Of a stretch of 64,000 nt of DNA, positions 35,891 through 52,979 are shown piece by piece. The stretch's first letter is position 1. Each line of letters begins with the position of its first letter. Under the pieces are notes generated by a model, which ran no database searches, had not been told where the DNA came from, and saw only the letters and a program-made list of their open reading frames with translations. The position numbers and the translations under genes were made by a program. Source of the DNA: Epiperipatus broadwayi (taxonomy: Eukaryota; Onychophora; Udeonychophora; Euonychophora; Peripatidae); contig JAQFVV010012394.1 of the NCBI GenBank assembly GCA_028023455.1, forward strand, positions 29,896,010 through 29,960,009, given 5' to 3'.

Positions 35891-36659
35891 GGATAAAGAG
35901 AAAAAAGAAAACAGATGTTACCCCCCACCAGTGGTTCCTCTTCAAGTCTAATCAAAAAAATCCCCACTCAGAATGAATAATAACTCTTTCTAAAGTGTTA
36001 CTTTCCTAATAACTTTGTCTGATCTGAAACCAGATCTCTTTAATTAACACATTGATGACCAATTTATGAAATTTAGTCAATGAAACTCTAATTAAAAAAT
36101 TAAGCCTACTAACATTTTTCTTGTCAAACAAAGGTTACATTCATTGAATCTAAATAATTTCTTATTTAGATTTACATTTTAAATAATATAGAAAATTATG
36201 TCAAATCTTTATAAAGAAAAGGAAAAAAAATCAAACCCATATATCTGTATCACACACACATATATGCAGACCATCAAATAGAAAACTGATTATTCAGATT
36301 ATATGAACACAAATATCCATCATAATTTCTTATAATTACAAGCATAAATCATTTATAATTTCTGATAATCATAAACATAAATATTTACCATAATCTCCTA
36401 TAACTTTAAACTTATTCTCTAGAAAGAAACTATTAACTAAAGCCACTGCCAATCAATTCAATCTTAATTCTCATCAACTCTTTAGTAATAGACATTCCAT
36501 ACAAACACAAACTGTCTCTATATATGTTGCTTTTGAGTTATATAGCCATTACTTTCTCAAATAAAACCCTTAACTTTTCTTTATATCAAACAAAATTTTT
36601 TTTCCACACTTACTTCATTTTATTATATTTGGTTTATAGATGGAATAAACCAAAGGGCT

Positions 36660-39650
<2,991 letters not shown>

Positions 39651-39654
39651 TCCA

Positions 39655-41035
39655 TAATAAATTTAACACAGGAAGTAATCGATTAGTAAGATGAAAGGTA
39701 TGTGTAAATGCAAAACTAGAGAGACAAAAAATATTAAGAAAAACAATATTTACAGTTGATATTTCTAATCTTCAGAAACATTGTAATAAATTTAAATTAG
39801 AACTTAAAATCGTTTTCAATTATTAGTAAATTGTGAACATGATTCAGATTTGAATGAAATTAATACGAAAATAACTGATATACTTTTAAAAACAGCAACA
39901 AACATAGCTGGTAGAAAAAAGCAGCAATTGATCAATAATATTTCTACTGAGACTAGAGAATTTATGAAGAAAACAAAGAATATGAAGATATACAAAAATG
40001 ATGCACTAAAAAGGATTGAATATCTCGAGTTTTGTAAAATGGTGAGGAAAAGAATTGAAAATGATATAAGAAACTATAAATGTGCACTAGCACGAACAGT
40101 TGTAGAAGAGAAAAGTTTCAATACTGTAAAACTACATTTTCGTATTGGTAGAAAATTTATATCTGCAATAAGAAAAAAAGATGAAATTATTATTAAAAAG
40201 AAATAAATTGAGATTATTTAAGTAATTTAGAATTTGCAGATGATGTAATTGTTTTTTTTGCAAATAATGTTTTAGAGCTACAGGAAATGTTGCAGGAGTT
40301 ATCATGTAAAAGTAGGAAAGTAGGACTAAAGACAAATGTTAAAAAGACTAAAGTAATGTTTTGGATTTTTTTCAAAATATGAAAAAAAGATTGATTATGT
40401 TGAGTTCGAAGAAGTTAACACTTTCTCATACCTTTGTCAGATTATTAATACAGATGGTAACATAATGAATGAAATTAATCATAGAATTAAACTTGGGTGG
40501 ATTGCTTTTTGTAGAAATAACTTGATACTAAAAGGAAATATGCCTATGTGTTTGAAAAGGAAGGTTTTTAATAAATGTGTTTTACCAGTTTTTACTTATG
40601 GATCTGAGACTTGGGCATGCAATCGAAGAGCATTACACAGACTTCAGACCACTCAAAGAAGTATGGAGAGATGCATGTTGAGAGTAACAAAAAAGATCCA
40701 AAACACAATATATGGGTAAGAGAAGAAACAGGTGTTACTGACCTCATTGAAAAAATTAAAAGACTGAAATTGAGTTGGACTGATCATATTGCTACAAAAG
40801 ATGATAATAGATTGTCAATTGAAATCTTGAACTGGATTCTAAGAGATTGTAAAAGATCCAAAAAAACTCCATGTAAGATGGATGGATGAAATAAGAAAGT
40901 GTGCAGGAGTGATGTGAAGAAGAGAAGCTAAATATCAGAGAATATGGATTGAACTTGGAGACACCTTCATCCAGCAGTGTATTGATAATCGTTTTATTGC
41001 GATGATGGTGATTTGTTTTAAGCATATAAATGTAT
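39655..41035 (+). mobile_element. RTE-type LINE copy 1, 5'-truncated and internally deleted
   Basis: Frame 39850-40206 (118 codons) begins MNEINTKITDILLKTA and covers the EN-RT linker to RKFISAIRKKDEI. The next readable part is NLEFADDVIVFFA (about 40225-40265), RT motif C. Then VFNKCVLPVFTYGSETW and RLQTTQRSMERCMLRV (40465-40719) and KRLKLSWTDHIATKDD (to 40889), the typical RTE thumb and C-terminal region. The fingers and motif A-B block is missing. Endonuclease is absent upstream. The same family as 58.9-61.7 kb. Confidence 0.75.
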
Positions 41036-41384
41036 CTAAATTTTTAAAACAATAGGTATTTAGTCGATTCACAATCACATATCATTGGCTTTATTTTACT
41101 TCATTATTGGTAATCATGTATTAAAAATAATTTTTTTTCATTGACAAAAAATCACTTGCATCCAGGTGAATAATGAATGCTAACATTTCTTTTTCAGATT
41201 AAGAAAGTGAAATTTAAATTGCATGATATTACACATGAATCATTCTTGTGAAATCCATTGATCTGACATATAATATCCATATACACACAGTTGTGTTTGC
41301 ATTCATAATGAATAAATAAATGGAATTCTAGAATTTGATAACATAATAGATTTTTCTATAGCTGACTTGCACAATTTGATGTTT

Positions 41385-42145
41385 GTTTTGTTTTACATTT
41401 TTTCATATCCGCAGGATCCTCGGGTTTTAAATATGGCAATAGTGCATACATTTTCTGGTTTAAAATCATTTTTATTTAGGAATAATAAGTTATGTAAATA
41501 TAATTCTGATAAAATAAGTAATATAAATGTATTTACTATGGATTTATTAAATATTGGATGTAATCATAAATTAATTTATAATAGTGTCAATAAGTTTAAT
41601 AATAATGGTAATACTTTAAGTATTATAGATATTGAGGAAATGAAATATACTTGGATGTCAATACTATTTATTTGTAATGAGTAAGTGAAATTTATAAAAC
41701 GGATATATAAAAATATATGTAGAGTCACATTTTATACTACTCCTTATTTAAATACATTGATACATAATTCAAAAAATAAATGTAGTATTTTAAATCAAAG
41801 TTGTGTAATATATAAATGGCTGTGTGTTTGTGGAAAAATATATATAGGTGAATCTCAGTGTACACTGGATAAAATATCAAAGGGAGCATTGTTTGTTATA
41901 TAAATGAGTGCAAAAATCAAGACAAGAGAATATTAGAAATAATGATGTATCACCTCCACTATTTATTGATCACAATGTAAGGTAATTATGGTTTGATTTT
42001 GATTTTAAAAAAGTTAATATTTTGTGTATTGAAAGAAATAATAATAAACATAAAATTAAAGAAGCTATGTTAATAAAAAATGGAAAGCAACATTTAAATA
42101 CACAGGCTGCTAATAAAGAAATTAATGAATTGTGGGGAAATTGAT
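41385..42145 (+). pseudogene. Third Penelope-like GIY-YIG remnant
   Basis: Two frames (41367-41684 and 41685-41903) and following broken sequence. VKFIKRIYKNICRVTFYTTPYLNTL is a PLE linker-like stretch, then CVIYKWLCVCGKIYIGES is the GIY-YIG core (VIYK...YIGES with glycine kept). Frameshifted remains read KILCIERNNNKHKIKEAMLIKNGKQHLN with the helix bearing E. No RT domain is nearby. It differs from the other PLEs here. A GIY-YIG nuclease from another element class cannot be excluded. Confidence 0.6.
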
Positions 42146-42307
42146 GCATGACTTAATTGTTTATGTATACATTTGTAACATTTTTTTGTAATAGAATTTG
42201 AATTTATTTAATAACACCTACTTAGATAGTTGAAAGTACTTCTATTAAATTATAATATATATCTGTTTTTAAAATATTTTTACTGTATTAATTATTGTAT
42301 TGTTTTG

Positions 42308-42309
<2 letters not shown>

Positions 42310-42397
<88 letters not shown>
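42310..42397. repeat. (AT)n microsatellite
   Basis: About 44 uninterrupted AT units following the PLE remnant. Confidence 0.9.
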
Positions 42398-42400
<3 letters not shown>

Positions 42401-43387
42401 ACCCTCCTCGCGAACACCTATCCTACATTTCCTAACAACAAATAACCGGGGTGCCAATTCTATTGATAATAGAATAAACTATTAGTGTGATCTTGCTTTC
42501 AATTATTATTGAGACTTTTATAATGCTCCCTGCCATAGCTTAGCTCAGTTGGGGCTACAGAGATCTATATGGTGTAAAATGCATATTAAACATAGGAAGA
42601 AACATTATAAATTAATAGGAGTAAAACATCTATTAAGTTTTAAAATAAATAAACAATGGAAATTGGTAAAGTTCCACCATTAACATTTATAGTTTAACCT
42701 CATCTCCTCTCATCATTTAAATCCAATGAACAACCATTACTGTATGATAGAATTAAATTAATAAAATAAAAAAGCAGTACTAATTATCTCTACTGTATAG
42801 TAAGTTAAAATTAAATATAAAATATAGCACTAGGTTAGCATCATTGTACAGGAATTTAAAATAAATAACTAAATTAATGTCTAATCTAAATTAATAAGGG
42901 AATATCTCAGGGAATTAATTTATTGTATGGCTTAATTTTAAATCTATACTTGACAACAACTATTAATTACCATCATAGAATAAAATAAATAAGGTACATT
43001 TTGATTTCAATTCATCATCTAAATAATAACTGTATGCTAAAACATGAGAAGCATTAATTAGTCAAGCACTTCCTGTAGTGTTTGGAACAACACCATCAGA
43101 TCTGAACATTTTCATCATTAAATTATGGAATAGTGCAATCATCTCATATTGGATATGTGTGTGTACATGTGTTGTAACATAGAACATGAATGCATGCCAA
43201 AGAAGAACTCTGAACAAGATTTTTAAATAAATAAAACATTTATTACAAGATATAAGTAAACAAACATTTTGCATTTCTAATTTACACATATATACATTTT
43301 GGATAGTTCCAATATCAATGATTGAATAATCTACATGAGAATAAATAACATTAAAATAAACTTTCCAGTATTTTATTCTGACGTAAA

Positions 43388-43612
43388 CCAGCTCTCACTC
43401 AATTCTGATAAACCTATGAAAAGAAATATAACAAACACTACACTAAGATAATTAAATATTAAATTAAACTTTTTTTATTTTATTTCAAATATACACAAGC
43501 TACCAGTCAATTTTGATATGCTTATGAAAAAGAAATTTTTATAAACACTAGCACTAAAATTGTAAAATATGAAATTAAATTTCTTTGTATTTTTATTAAA
43601 ATATACATATGC
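43388..43612 (+). repeat. Direct duplication, about 108-bp period
   Basis: AGCTCTCACTCAATTCTGAT... at about 43390 recurs as AGCTACCAGTCAATTTTGAT... at about 43498, followed in both by ATGAAAA, AACACTA and a T-rich run. Two diverged units. Confidence 0.6.
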
Positions 43613-44339
43613 TATTATCTACCTCCAACATTCTGCTAACTAAATCAAGACTGGGTTAGTTAAACATCAAAGTAATATAATATGAATTTAAATCTATGAG
43701 TAAGGGGTCAAGCTATCCTTCATAATTCAATTAAATAATTTTATTGGGTAGCTGCACTTTCTTTCCTTTTGCATGCTTATTCAAAATAAGGATGAATCAT
43801 TCTGAGAATTGATGACATAAAACTTAAAATAATTCATATATGATTTAAATATTAGTTAAATGCTTACAAATCAGTGATAGATTTTATCCATACCTTCAGA
43901 ACTGATAACATTCTATGCATGCTCCTGAATTGTGCTACCTGTGGTAAAATGATTAACATAACTATATCCAATCAGTTTACTTATGAAATGAAGATACAAC
44001 CCCATAATACAGATGATGTCATGGCCATCTAAGCTTTAACACTAATTCTACTTTAGATGTTCAGTGAAAGAAATCAATTGTACCTTTATTTTTTTTATCA
44101 GCAAACTATCTTACTCTTGGCTATGAATAAATTGTGGAAAAATATTTCATATGGATACATGAGGGACAATAAGACTTTCTTAATTGTAATCATTTAAATA
44201 ACAAAACACAGTGACTCCCTAGCCTAATTCAGGGACTTAAATACTGGTGTGGACTATATATCATCACTGAACAACAAGGAAAATACATTAGTTTACTTCA
44301 CATACTATAATCATCATAAAACACAATTGGTTAATCTGA

Positions 44340-44480
44340 AAAATATAATCCACTTATGACAAATATTTCAACAAATTAAGGTAGAGTTCTTTCAATTCCT
44401 GACAATACAATATATAATCCACTCATGACAAGTATTCAAATAAACTAAGAGAGAGTTACCTCAATCCCTATAACACAATA
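44340..44480 (+). repeat. Direct duplication, about 71-bp period
   Basis: ATAATCCACTTATGACAA (about 44343) recurs as ATAATCCACTCATGACAA (about 44414), with matching AGAGTT and ACAATATAT words downstream. Confidence 0.65.
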
Positions 44481-46982
44481 TATATTATAAACAATTTCTT
44501 TCTGCATAGCCACTAAATACATTTTAATCTACGCATAAAATTTATAAATTCACTCTTAATTAAATCACTAATTCTTCCACATCTTTTGGCACATCACACC
44601 ATCTGAAAACAGTTGAAAAGCAAGTCATTCTAGTCTTAATTCAACAATTATATAAATGGATTAAACCACAAATAGGTATATATGCATAATAATGCATAAA
44701 ATAATTTCAAATCACATTCAATAACAAATAATGTAACAACATTGATTAATAACTATAAAAATGAATCTGTCATTTCTGACAAATTATTTAATATTTAAAT
44801 TTATAATATAATGTTTACTACTAAATAAACTGCATCCTTTTAGCAAAGGAGAAGGAAAATAACTCTTTAGCATATTTGACATTATCCAAGAAATTGAAAT
44901 AAAAGTTTAATTTATAATGAATGAACTACAAATCTTTAAATTTGAGGCAAAATAATTAATAAGAAATGAACATCATAATTCTTGGAAAACATAAGATAAA
45001 ATAATATTTTTTATGCATTTATCTCTTCTTAAAATTGGCCGTTAGCTTTCTATTAGCAAACAAATATTTCGATTGCCAACATGTGCATATAGAAATACAT
45101 GTACACAATAAATACTATATTAAAAAATAACTAGTTATGCAGTATAATATTTCCCCATATTATACTTTCCACGACATTCTTGAAGAAAGAAATGATAATT
45201 AAATAATAATAAAAAATAAGACAAATAATTAGTCTACCTATCTATCATATATTAACAACAAAAGTAAATAGTCATTAAATCTTTTTTCTAGCTGAAACAT
45301 AAGTTCATTTTCACAGTCCATAAATAACACATCTTGGTCACATATGAAAATGATGTTGGTAATTGTATAACAATAGGTATTAACAAACAATTTCCTGCAG
45401 GATAAATAGTGTGAATTGGATCTAATTATAGAACATTTCAAAAGTGCTTAGCACTAGCTAATTGAAACTGCTAGCAACATCATATGTGAAACATTTAATG
45501 ATGACAAATAAATATATATTACTGCAAATATTCAGTAATAATTTATGGTTTAATTTTTACATTCATCAAGGCATTTGTGCTAAATCCTCAAAAGTCATCA
45601 TCAGTAAAATAGCATATTACTTCACAATATCCACTTAAATCTCAAAAGTTTATTGGTAATATATTTTAATAAAGGAAATCAAATGTAAATGAGGAGAGCA
45701 ATAAGATGAAAAAAAATATTCACATCTTGTTTCATGCTCTTCCGGTCATTCAGTTATAAGCACATTTAGGGATATGATAATAATTCATTAATTATATGTG
45801 TCATGCATTATGTTTCTTAATTTTAGAAGCGAATGGTTAGGTATATTTATTGTCAATAATAATAAAAAAGCATGTTATAATAAGATATCTGCACACTGAA
45901 GCAGTCAATCTTAGCTTAAGATTGAGCTTCATAGTTCTATATACTAACTTGTATTCAAACTCTATATTCCATTTTGCTCCATGTGTCATATGTATATATT
46001 TTATGTATATATTTGAGATGCACACCTAAGATATAAAATTTTAGCATTTCAATCACCTTTTTTAAAATTATTATTAATTCTTTTATTAATTATTAGTTTT
46101 TTTATTAAAGTACATAGGTGTGGCTCAAATTTATATATATAAAAGCAAAATACTAACAAAATATTGATTTTTTAAAAATATTTTATTATATGTCATTTAC
46201 ACAATGTTTTTATTTTAATGTACTTTTTTTCCTATTAAACTGTATTTTATAAAATCCAATATGGAAGATGAACTGTTAATTGCCCAAAAATAATTAAAGG
46301 GTTGGAAATGCTACTGTTTAATCTGGGGAAGATATTTTTAATTAATGTCTTTAATTAAAATGGGAATAAGAAACAAGATTTTCTTTTGTTATAAACATTT
46401 TTGTCAAATCTATTTCTAATCTGGAAATAGATTTGAATTTGTTTTTGGACATTATATAACACTTGCATCTTTCAAAAACATGAACTAAGTAATTAAAAGC
46501 ATTCCAGAAATACCTGGGCATAGTATAAAATGGCTGGTTTTTAAGTCACCAGATAGATTAGCTACTATTGAGAGAACAGATGAGCTACTATTGAAAGAAT
46601 TGCAATGAACATAATCCAAGCTGTTTTAAAATGTAAGCATAGAAATCTCATCACCCCCCTGACCTGTGGGGGTTATCTACTGCCACCATGTCATTATGCT
46701 CCCACGAAATGAAGTAAAAGCCTGATGGAGAAATTTAGAATGCTGAATAAAAGCTTACTGTTACATAATAACTGTCATGCACAAGCTAGACTTTTAATAT
46801 GAACTCATAAAATGGTGCAAGGTAACTTTTCAAATCTTCACCTCAAACTAAATCTAGCCTAACTCATCTAGCAATATTTCTTCTAATGCATTATTTAGCT
46901 TTGTTTTTGCTTAATATGTAATTTGCTCTTACGAAATTTCTATAAATTTAATTCTTTCTCATATGCTCTTAACTTTCCTGAA

Positions 46983-47091
<109 letters not shown>

Positions 47092-47973
47092 AGCCTTTTG
47101 GTCTGTATCACCTATAAACCAATTATAAAGGAAAAGAGATAGTTGTGGAAAAGGGAAGGACATTTTTTTTTGTGAATGTAGGAAAAATTAAAAAGCTTTA
47201 TTGAGAAATCACTAATTAAATAGCTCAGAAATAACATATAGAGACAGTTTGAAAATATGACTAGCATTATTTAATGCAAGGGGGGATGATTTGATTTTTT
47301 TTATGCTGCTGTAATGATTTGTCAATATAATGATAGAGAAATAAATATTTATATAGCTGGGATAGAGTTTTGTAAAGTTTAATGTCTATCACTAAAAGGT
47401 TAGTGAGGTTTGAAAGTAAAATGTTTATCAATAGCTTTTGTTTAACAGCTTCTTTCAGAAGAATAAGCTTAAGAGTTATAGAAAATAATGGGAATTTGTG
47501 TTATGATTAACATAAATTATAATTAATATTGCGTTTATAATTATAAGAAATTGTGAGGGATGTTTTGTAGTCATGTAGTCTAAATAAGCAATTTTCTATT
47601 AAATAATCTACAGATGTATGTGTGTGTAATACAGATATATGAGTTGACATTTTTTCTTTCGTTTATAGAAATTGATACCATTTTTTATATTATTTCCTGA
47701 CAAGTGTGAAACAATGGAAAAATAAATGAATCTGTTGTAATTTATTATTCGTAATTCAAAAATCTGAATGTAAATGGGAAATGGTTTAGATCAAGAGAAG
47801 TGTAACAATTGTTTTACCAAAAAGATTAAAAAAGCTGTCAAAATTTGACAACTGATAAATGGTTCAATTGTTTGTTCTGAGAATAGATTATCTTTAAAAA
47901 TTTGGAAGGCAACCACCAGTGGAGAGGGGAATTGACCAATGTCCCCCCCTCTCTCTTCCCTTGTGCTGGAAAA

Positions 47974-47984
47974 TATAAAAGGGG
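47974..47984 (+). promoter_or_regulatory. TATA box of long LTR copy 2
   Basis: TATAAAAGGGG, followed by three copies of a GGGACTTTT/TTTTTGCT motif (about 48005-48080). It sits at the same relative position as TATAAAA in copy 1, about 770-890 bp from the 5' end. Confidence 0.5.
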
Positions 47985-48604
47985 AGTTGGAGAAAATGAT
48001 GGCAAGGGGACTTTGAAAAATTTTTGCTAAGGGACTTTTAAATTTTTGCTAGGTGGGGACTTTTTAACTTTTTGCTTCTCGCTGAGAGAGCAGTTCAATT
48101 ATCTCCAAATTTTTATTAATTTTCCGTCTCAGAAGTTAACAATGCACTTGAGTTATATAGTTCACCAAAATATGAATTTCTAATTCATATATCTGTGGTG
48201 TGCATTTATTCTTCCTGAAGTTAATCATGAAACAATCATCCTTCAATAAGACATTTTTTTGAATGTCAGAATCTATTGGTTTTGTTTATTAAAATTTTAT
48301 TTAAGGAAAGAACTAACACACTATGGTATAACTATGAAGGATCAATTTATATTATCATAATTGTTTGGCTGGGTAAAATTCGTTTAAAAAAAAAAAGCTA
48401 TAGCAAACTTCTGAATAATATTTAAAGAAAAGTTAATTCATGTTTGGTAATGAGAAGCCACTTGTTGTATGTACTTTGAACCTTTGAAAAATGGAAAAGA
48501 AGAGGAAAAGAAACAAATGAGTTCGATCCCAGAAAGAAACCAATAAAGTGGAAGGTAATTAACAAAACTCTTTTTAAAATGTATTAATTGTCCTGCAGCT
48601 ACCT

Positions 48605-48965
48605 TCTGATTTAAATAACTCTTCGTTTTCTACATTTTGATTTAAAATAACTCTTCGTTTTCTACATTTGATTTAAAATAACTCTTCGTCTTCTACATTT
48701 GATTAAAAGTAACTCTTTGTCTGCTACATTTGGTTTAAAGTAACTCTTCGTTTTCTACATTTGATTTAAAGTAACTCTTCGTCTGTTACATTTGATTTAA
48801 AAGTAACTCTTCATCTTCGACATGTGATTTAAAATAAGTCTTCATTTTTCATGCATTCTGATTAAAAAAAGACTATCTTCATTTTTTTATCTATTGTGAT
48901 TCAAATAACTATGTGCGTTTTTAGTATACATCTGATTTAAAATAAATGTCTATGATGTGCATTTA
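48605..48965 (+). repeat. Minisatellite in long LTR copy 2
   Basis: Nine to ten units of about 30 bp with consensus words GATTTAAAATAACTCTTCG and TTTTCTACATTT; the last units are degenerate. More units than the matching array in copy 1. Confidence 0.8.
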
Positions 48966-51900
48966 TAACTTCTATCTCCAAATAAAATGAACTTAGTACA
49001 GTCAAAGGAAAAGATATTAGAAAAGAGACTATAGTAATGTTTGGTATTATTCTATATTTGATTTCGTTTATATAATATGTCTTTTTTTATTATTATTATT
49101 ATTTCGTTTTATAATATGTACATGTTTGATAGATATGTTTTTTTACCACTAGAATATCTTAATTTAATAATTTTTATTATTATTTATGTTTTAAAATGAG
49201 TCAAGGAAAGAGAAAAAGAAATGATTTTGATCCCACTTAAATATGAGTGCTTACGTGAATATATATCTAAAGAGAAAGAGAGAAATGATATAAAATACTT
49301 TTTATCTTCTTAACACATTATATATATATATATATATATATATTTGTGCTTAATATTAAATATGAGTGATATGAATGATCGTGTGGAAAACCATAATTAT
49401 GCTATAAGTGTTGATGATCTGTTATTGATAGATATTGGAGGTATGTGATCGGTTTGACTGTTTAAGATTGAAGTAATTCATACATGTTTTTATTCGGGAT
49501 CCGGTTAGTCTTTGTCATTCATTAAGACTGTAATCAATGTACGTGGGTGCATATATTAAAGCAGTAAACACTTAATATTATTGAGGTAGAGTTATCGTGC
49601 CACCTCATAGATGGAAAATGGCTGTCTCATGATTGATTTACCATGATATTTGGAGATGGCTGAGTTTCACTCCATTTCTTCAAGTAAGATAGGGAATTAT
49701 TAATGAAGTTATTGTTGAATTGAGGAATAGGTTTTGCATGCCCATTTTGAATAAATGTGTAGGCTGGAGATCCTCACACTTTCTAAATCTTAAGAAAAGA
49801 TTTTTCTCCCCCAAACTGAAACAAACTATTGGAGTCAAGAGTTGAAGTTGTCGTTGGTTTGGTTTTAATTTCCCTTATTCAGACACTACTGTGTGCACGT
49901 TATATATATATATATACTGCATGGTATTGAAGGATCTAGAGAGTGTTTTTCTGATGTGGGACAAAATAAAATTGCCCTGACAGGATAAGGATTCGGTCAG
50001 ATGGAGGTATGATGAGGAATGACAAAGATTTTAATTAATAAACTAACCAACCCGTATTGATTTTTGTGAATATGATAAGTTGAGAGCTGTCGAGCTGGAT
50101 CAACTGACTGACCTATTAAAATATATACAGTTAAAAACATAAAGATCTGACGGGCATTAATGTAGAAGTGTGGTTTTTTTTTAATTTAAACCATTCCACA
50201 AGACCAGCAAAAGATTTTTTATATTATATGTTGTATCATCCTTTTTCATAAGAATAGTAAAGAAATTATTAATTAATAATATGATATGGAAATTTCTGAT
50301 TAGTTAACATTGCTGATTAGACTACGTGAAACGAGGTATCATTTGGAACATTCCATTGACAGTGTTTACAAATAAAAGGGGAGTATGAGTTTATAGATTT
50401 TCTTCTCTTTCGAGATATAGATTTATTAAAGCTAAAAGAAATACGGAATTCTGATTCCGTGCGTAAGCGTGTATTATTTTTGTGTGTTTATGTTAATAAA
50501 TAAATGGGACAAAAGCAAGAAATAAGCTATCTAGAAAAATAGTAATTTAAACATGTATCTAAACCATAATATTTAGTGGATCTACATTTATATATTTAAG
50601 TGCAACCATATTATATTTGGGTATGTTTTATTTTAATTCTTGGTCATATAATAAAGTTTTACTATTGTTATAAGTTACAGTGTGTCTTGTGTTTTAGTGT
50701 TTCCAATATCTACAGAATTTTCATACAGCAACTATATTTAAAGTAATATTAATTTATATTTAAATTTAATTATTCATTTTTCTATTGATAATTTATTTCC
50801 ACGATCGATTTGCAGTAGTCATTATTATATTGTTTCCATATTCGATTCACATAGTTAATTTTATATTGACAATCTATTTCCATGATTGACTTACGGTATT
50901 GATTTTATATTGATTATTTCTATATTCGATTTACATAATTCATTTTTATAAGTCACTTTTATATAATTCATTTTCACATAATTTATTTTATAGTTAATTC
51001 ACAAAATTTAATTTTCTGATTTATTTCCGTAATTTACTTACCAGTAATTTTTGATTGATTTATCTAATTAATGTCCATGGTTTACTTCCATAGTTTAGTT
51101 AGTGATCTCGGATAGATTTAAGGTTATTAATTAAAGTTTGGTCAACATATTAGATATATAGAATAAAAATGACAGGGATTAGTTAAGTTAAATTTAGTCA
51201 ATTTTATCTTTTCGTTCATGGTAATGTTGTGAATATTGGGAGCAGACATAAAATCCCTTTCCTGCTCTCGGTGTTTAGAGTGATTCCCAATAGTAAATTC
51301 GTATCAAAATTTGACTTAAAATATTATCCATTACAATGTAATCGTGAATAAGTGCATCTCTTGACAGATCTAAACCTTGAGAAAGAGCAGTTCAATTATT
51401 AATCTAAGAGCTAGTTTGGAAGTCAAGTAGCATCATATAATAAAATTATTATGCTATTGTTAAAGTAGGGATCAAAAATTGATAGTTGATTGACAGGTTA
51501 ATTTATATGTTTAGAAATAAGATTAGGGATTCTCAGATCAGAGAACATAACACCGACATTCCGTGTTATATAATTGTAGCTAATTTAAAGTGATAGATGC
51601 TGAGAACGAAAAATAAAGTAATGGAATTAAGTGAGGAGAATTGATTTAGGATAATTTTTTATCTAGTGTTAAATTAAATGATAAATTTATATTATGAACA
51701 TAGATTATGAGTTCTCTGCATCGATTACTGATTCATTTCCAGTCCGATATAAATGAGAAATGTATATAGTATTTTCTGTAGTTACCACTCGAGATCAGAT
51801 ATTTATAATAAAGTTACGGGAGAAAGTTGTCTTATTATTATTATAGATTTAATAATAAATTAATTATGGAATATTTGCATGACTCAACCGAGTTTGAAAT

Positions 51901-52047
51901 TAAGACAACATAGATTAGATGGTTTTATCCATATTATTGTTATTTTTTTAAGAGAGAATTTAATTGCTTTCTCCAGTATCTTCTATAGTCCTAAATATGG
52001 CTAATGATGATGATCTCTGGTGGGCATTACAATTTATAGCTACAATT

Positions 52048-52062
52048 TGGCGCCGCGGTATA
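52048..52062 (+). promoter_or_regulatory. Primer-binding-site-like sequence after long LTR
   Basis: TGGCGCCGCGG starts 3 bases after the LTR terminus. It would pair with a tRNA 3' end CCGCGGCGCCA. A GC-rich run in such AT-rich DNA stands out. The tRNA was not identified. Confidence 0.45.
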
Positions 52063-52636
52063 TTTGATCCCACATTAGTATTAAATTCAGTTGTCCAGCT
52101 ACTTGAAATAAATTAAAGTTTATTGATGTTAAATGAGTGAAAGTGTGTGCGGAGAAAGTTGAGGCCACAATATATATATATATGCCTGCTTATTATTAAT
52201 ATGCCAATTTCCATCAACCTGGCAAACTTAATTTCTAAAAGCCTTTTTGTCTTTCAATTAAATCTCCATTAATCAAGGTTTTTGACATTTACAATGTGCT
52301 ATTAATTAAGACACTCACCAGATTGTTATTATGAGTCAACATTTTATTTATGTATTAGTATGAAAATATATTTGTTTAAATCTGGATTCCACATGGGGTG
52401 AATCCAGAACTTAGGCTAATTAATGATTTGAAACCTTATTTATTTTATCAATGTTATTATTCAATTCTGAAAAGGTGATCTATTAGTGGTTTTCTATAAT
52501 TGCTCATTTTTTTTAGTTTTCCATACTCTTAAAATATATGCTTGAATATTCTCAGGTGTTATGAAATACATGTAGGTGGAATTGAATCATTTTAAATAGA
52601 TGATGGGGTAGAGGGTAAATTTTAATGTATATTTTA
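52063..52636. other. Possible leader of the long-LTR element, then unassigned sequence
   Basis: The first ~110 bp, to the (AT)n at about 52169-52183, may be the start of the internal region. Beyond it no coding signature was recognised. Confidence 0.35.
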
Positions 52637-52773
52637 CTATTTTAGTTAATAGACAGGGTATGAGCACAGACTTTCATATGACCCACCATGTGAAAGTCTG
52701 TGCTCATACCCTGTCTATTACATATATAGACGCAGGTATATTTAAGCCTGTGTATATCAGCTATTTTAGTTAA
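52637..52773. mobile_element. 111-bp hairpin element flanked by 13-bp direct repeats
   Basis: CTATTTTAGTTAA flanks the element at 52637-52649 and 52761-52773. Inside, TAATAGACAGGGTATGAGCA... (52647-52676) and its exact reverse complement (52691-52720) form a 30-bp perfect stem with a 14-nt loop. A smaller imperfect hairpin (CAGGTA.../...GCCTG) follows at about 52733-52752. A MITE-like or small retroposed insertion. Confidence 0.75.
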
Positions 52774-52979
52774 GTAAAATCTTGTCTCCATATATATAAC
52801 TGCATAGCATATTATTTATTTAATGTTATGTCATTCAAATATGGGTCATTTATTTTAAAGCAGTAAATCTTAGTCAATGTCGTTAGTGGCATTTATCCAT
52901 ACTGCATTACTGACATTCGGCCTTATCTTCATGTTTACATATATATGTTGTTCTTAATCTGGGATTGCAACAAGTTCGA

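Noticed and set aside
42525-42575. A-box-like TAGCTCAGTTGG
   Set aside because: No B box or cloverleaf downstream; a lone A-box match is not enough for a tRNA or SINE.
48605-48965. CRISPR-like array
   Set aside because: Units are contiguous degenerate minisatellite repeats without unique spacers, and the context is animal-type retroelements.
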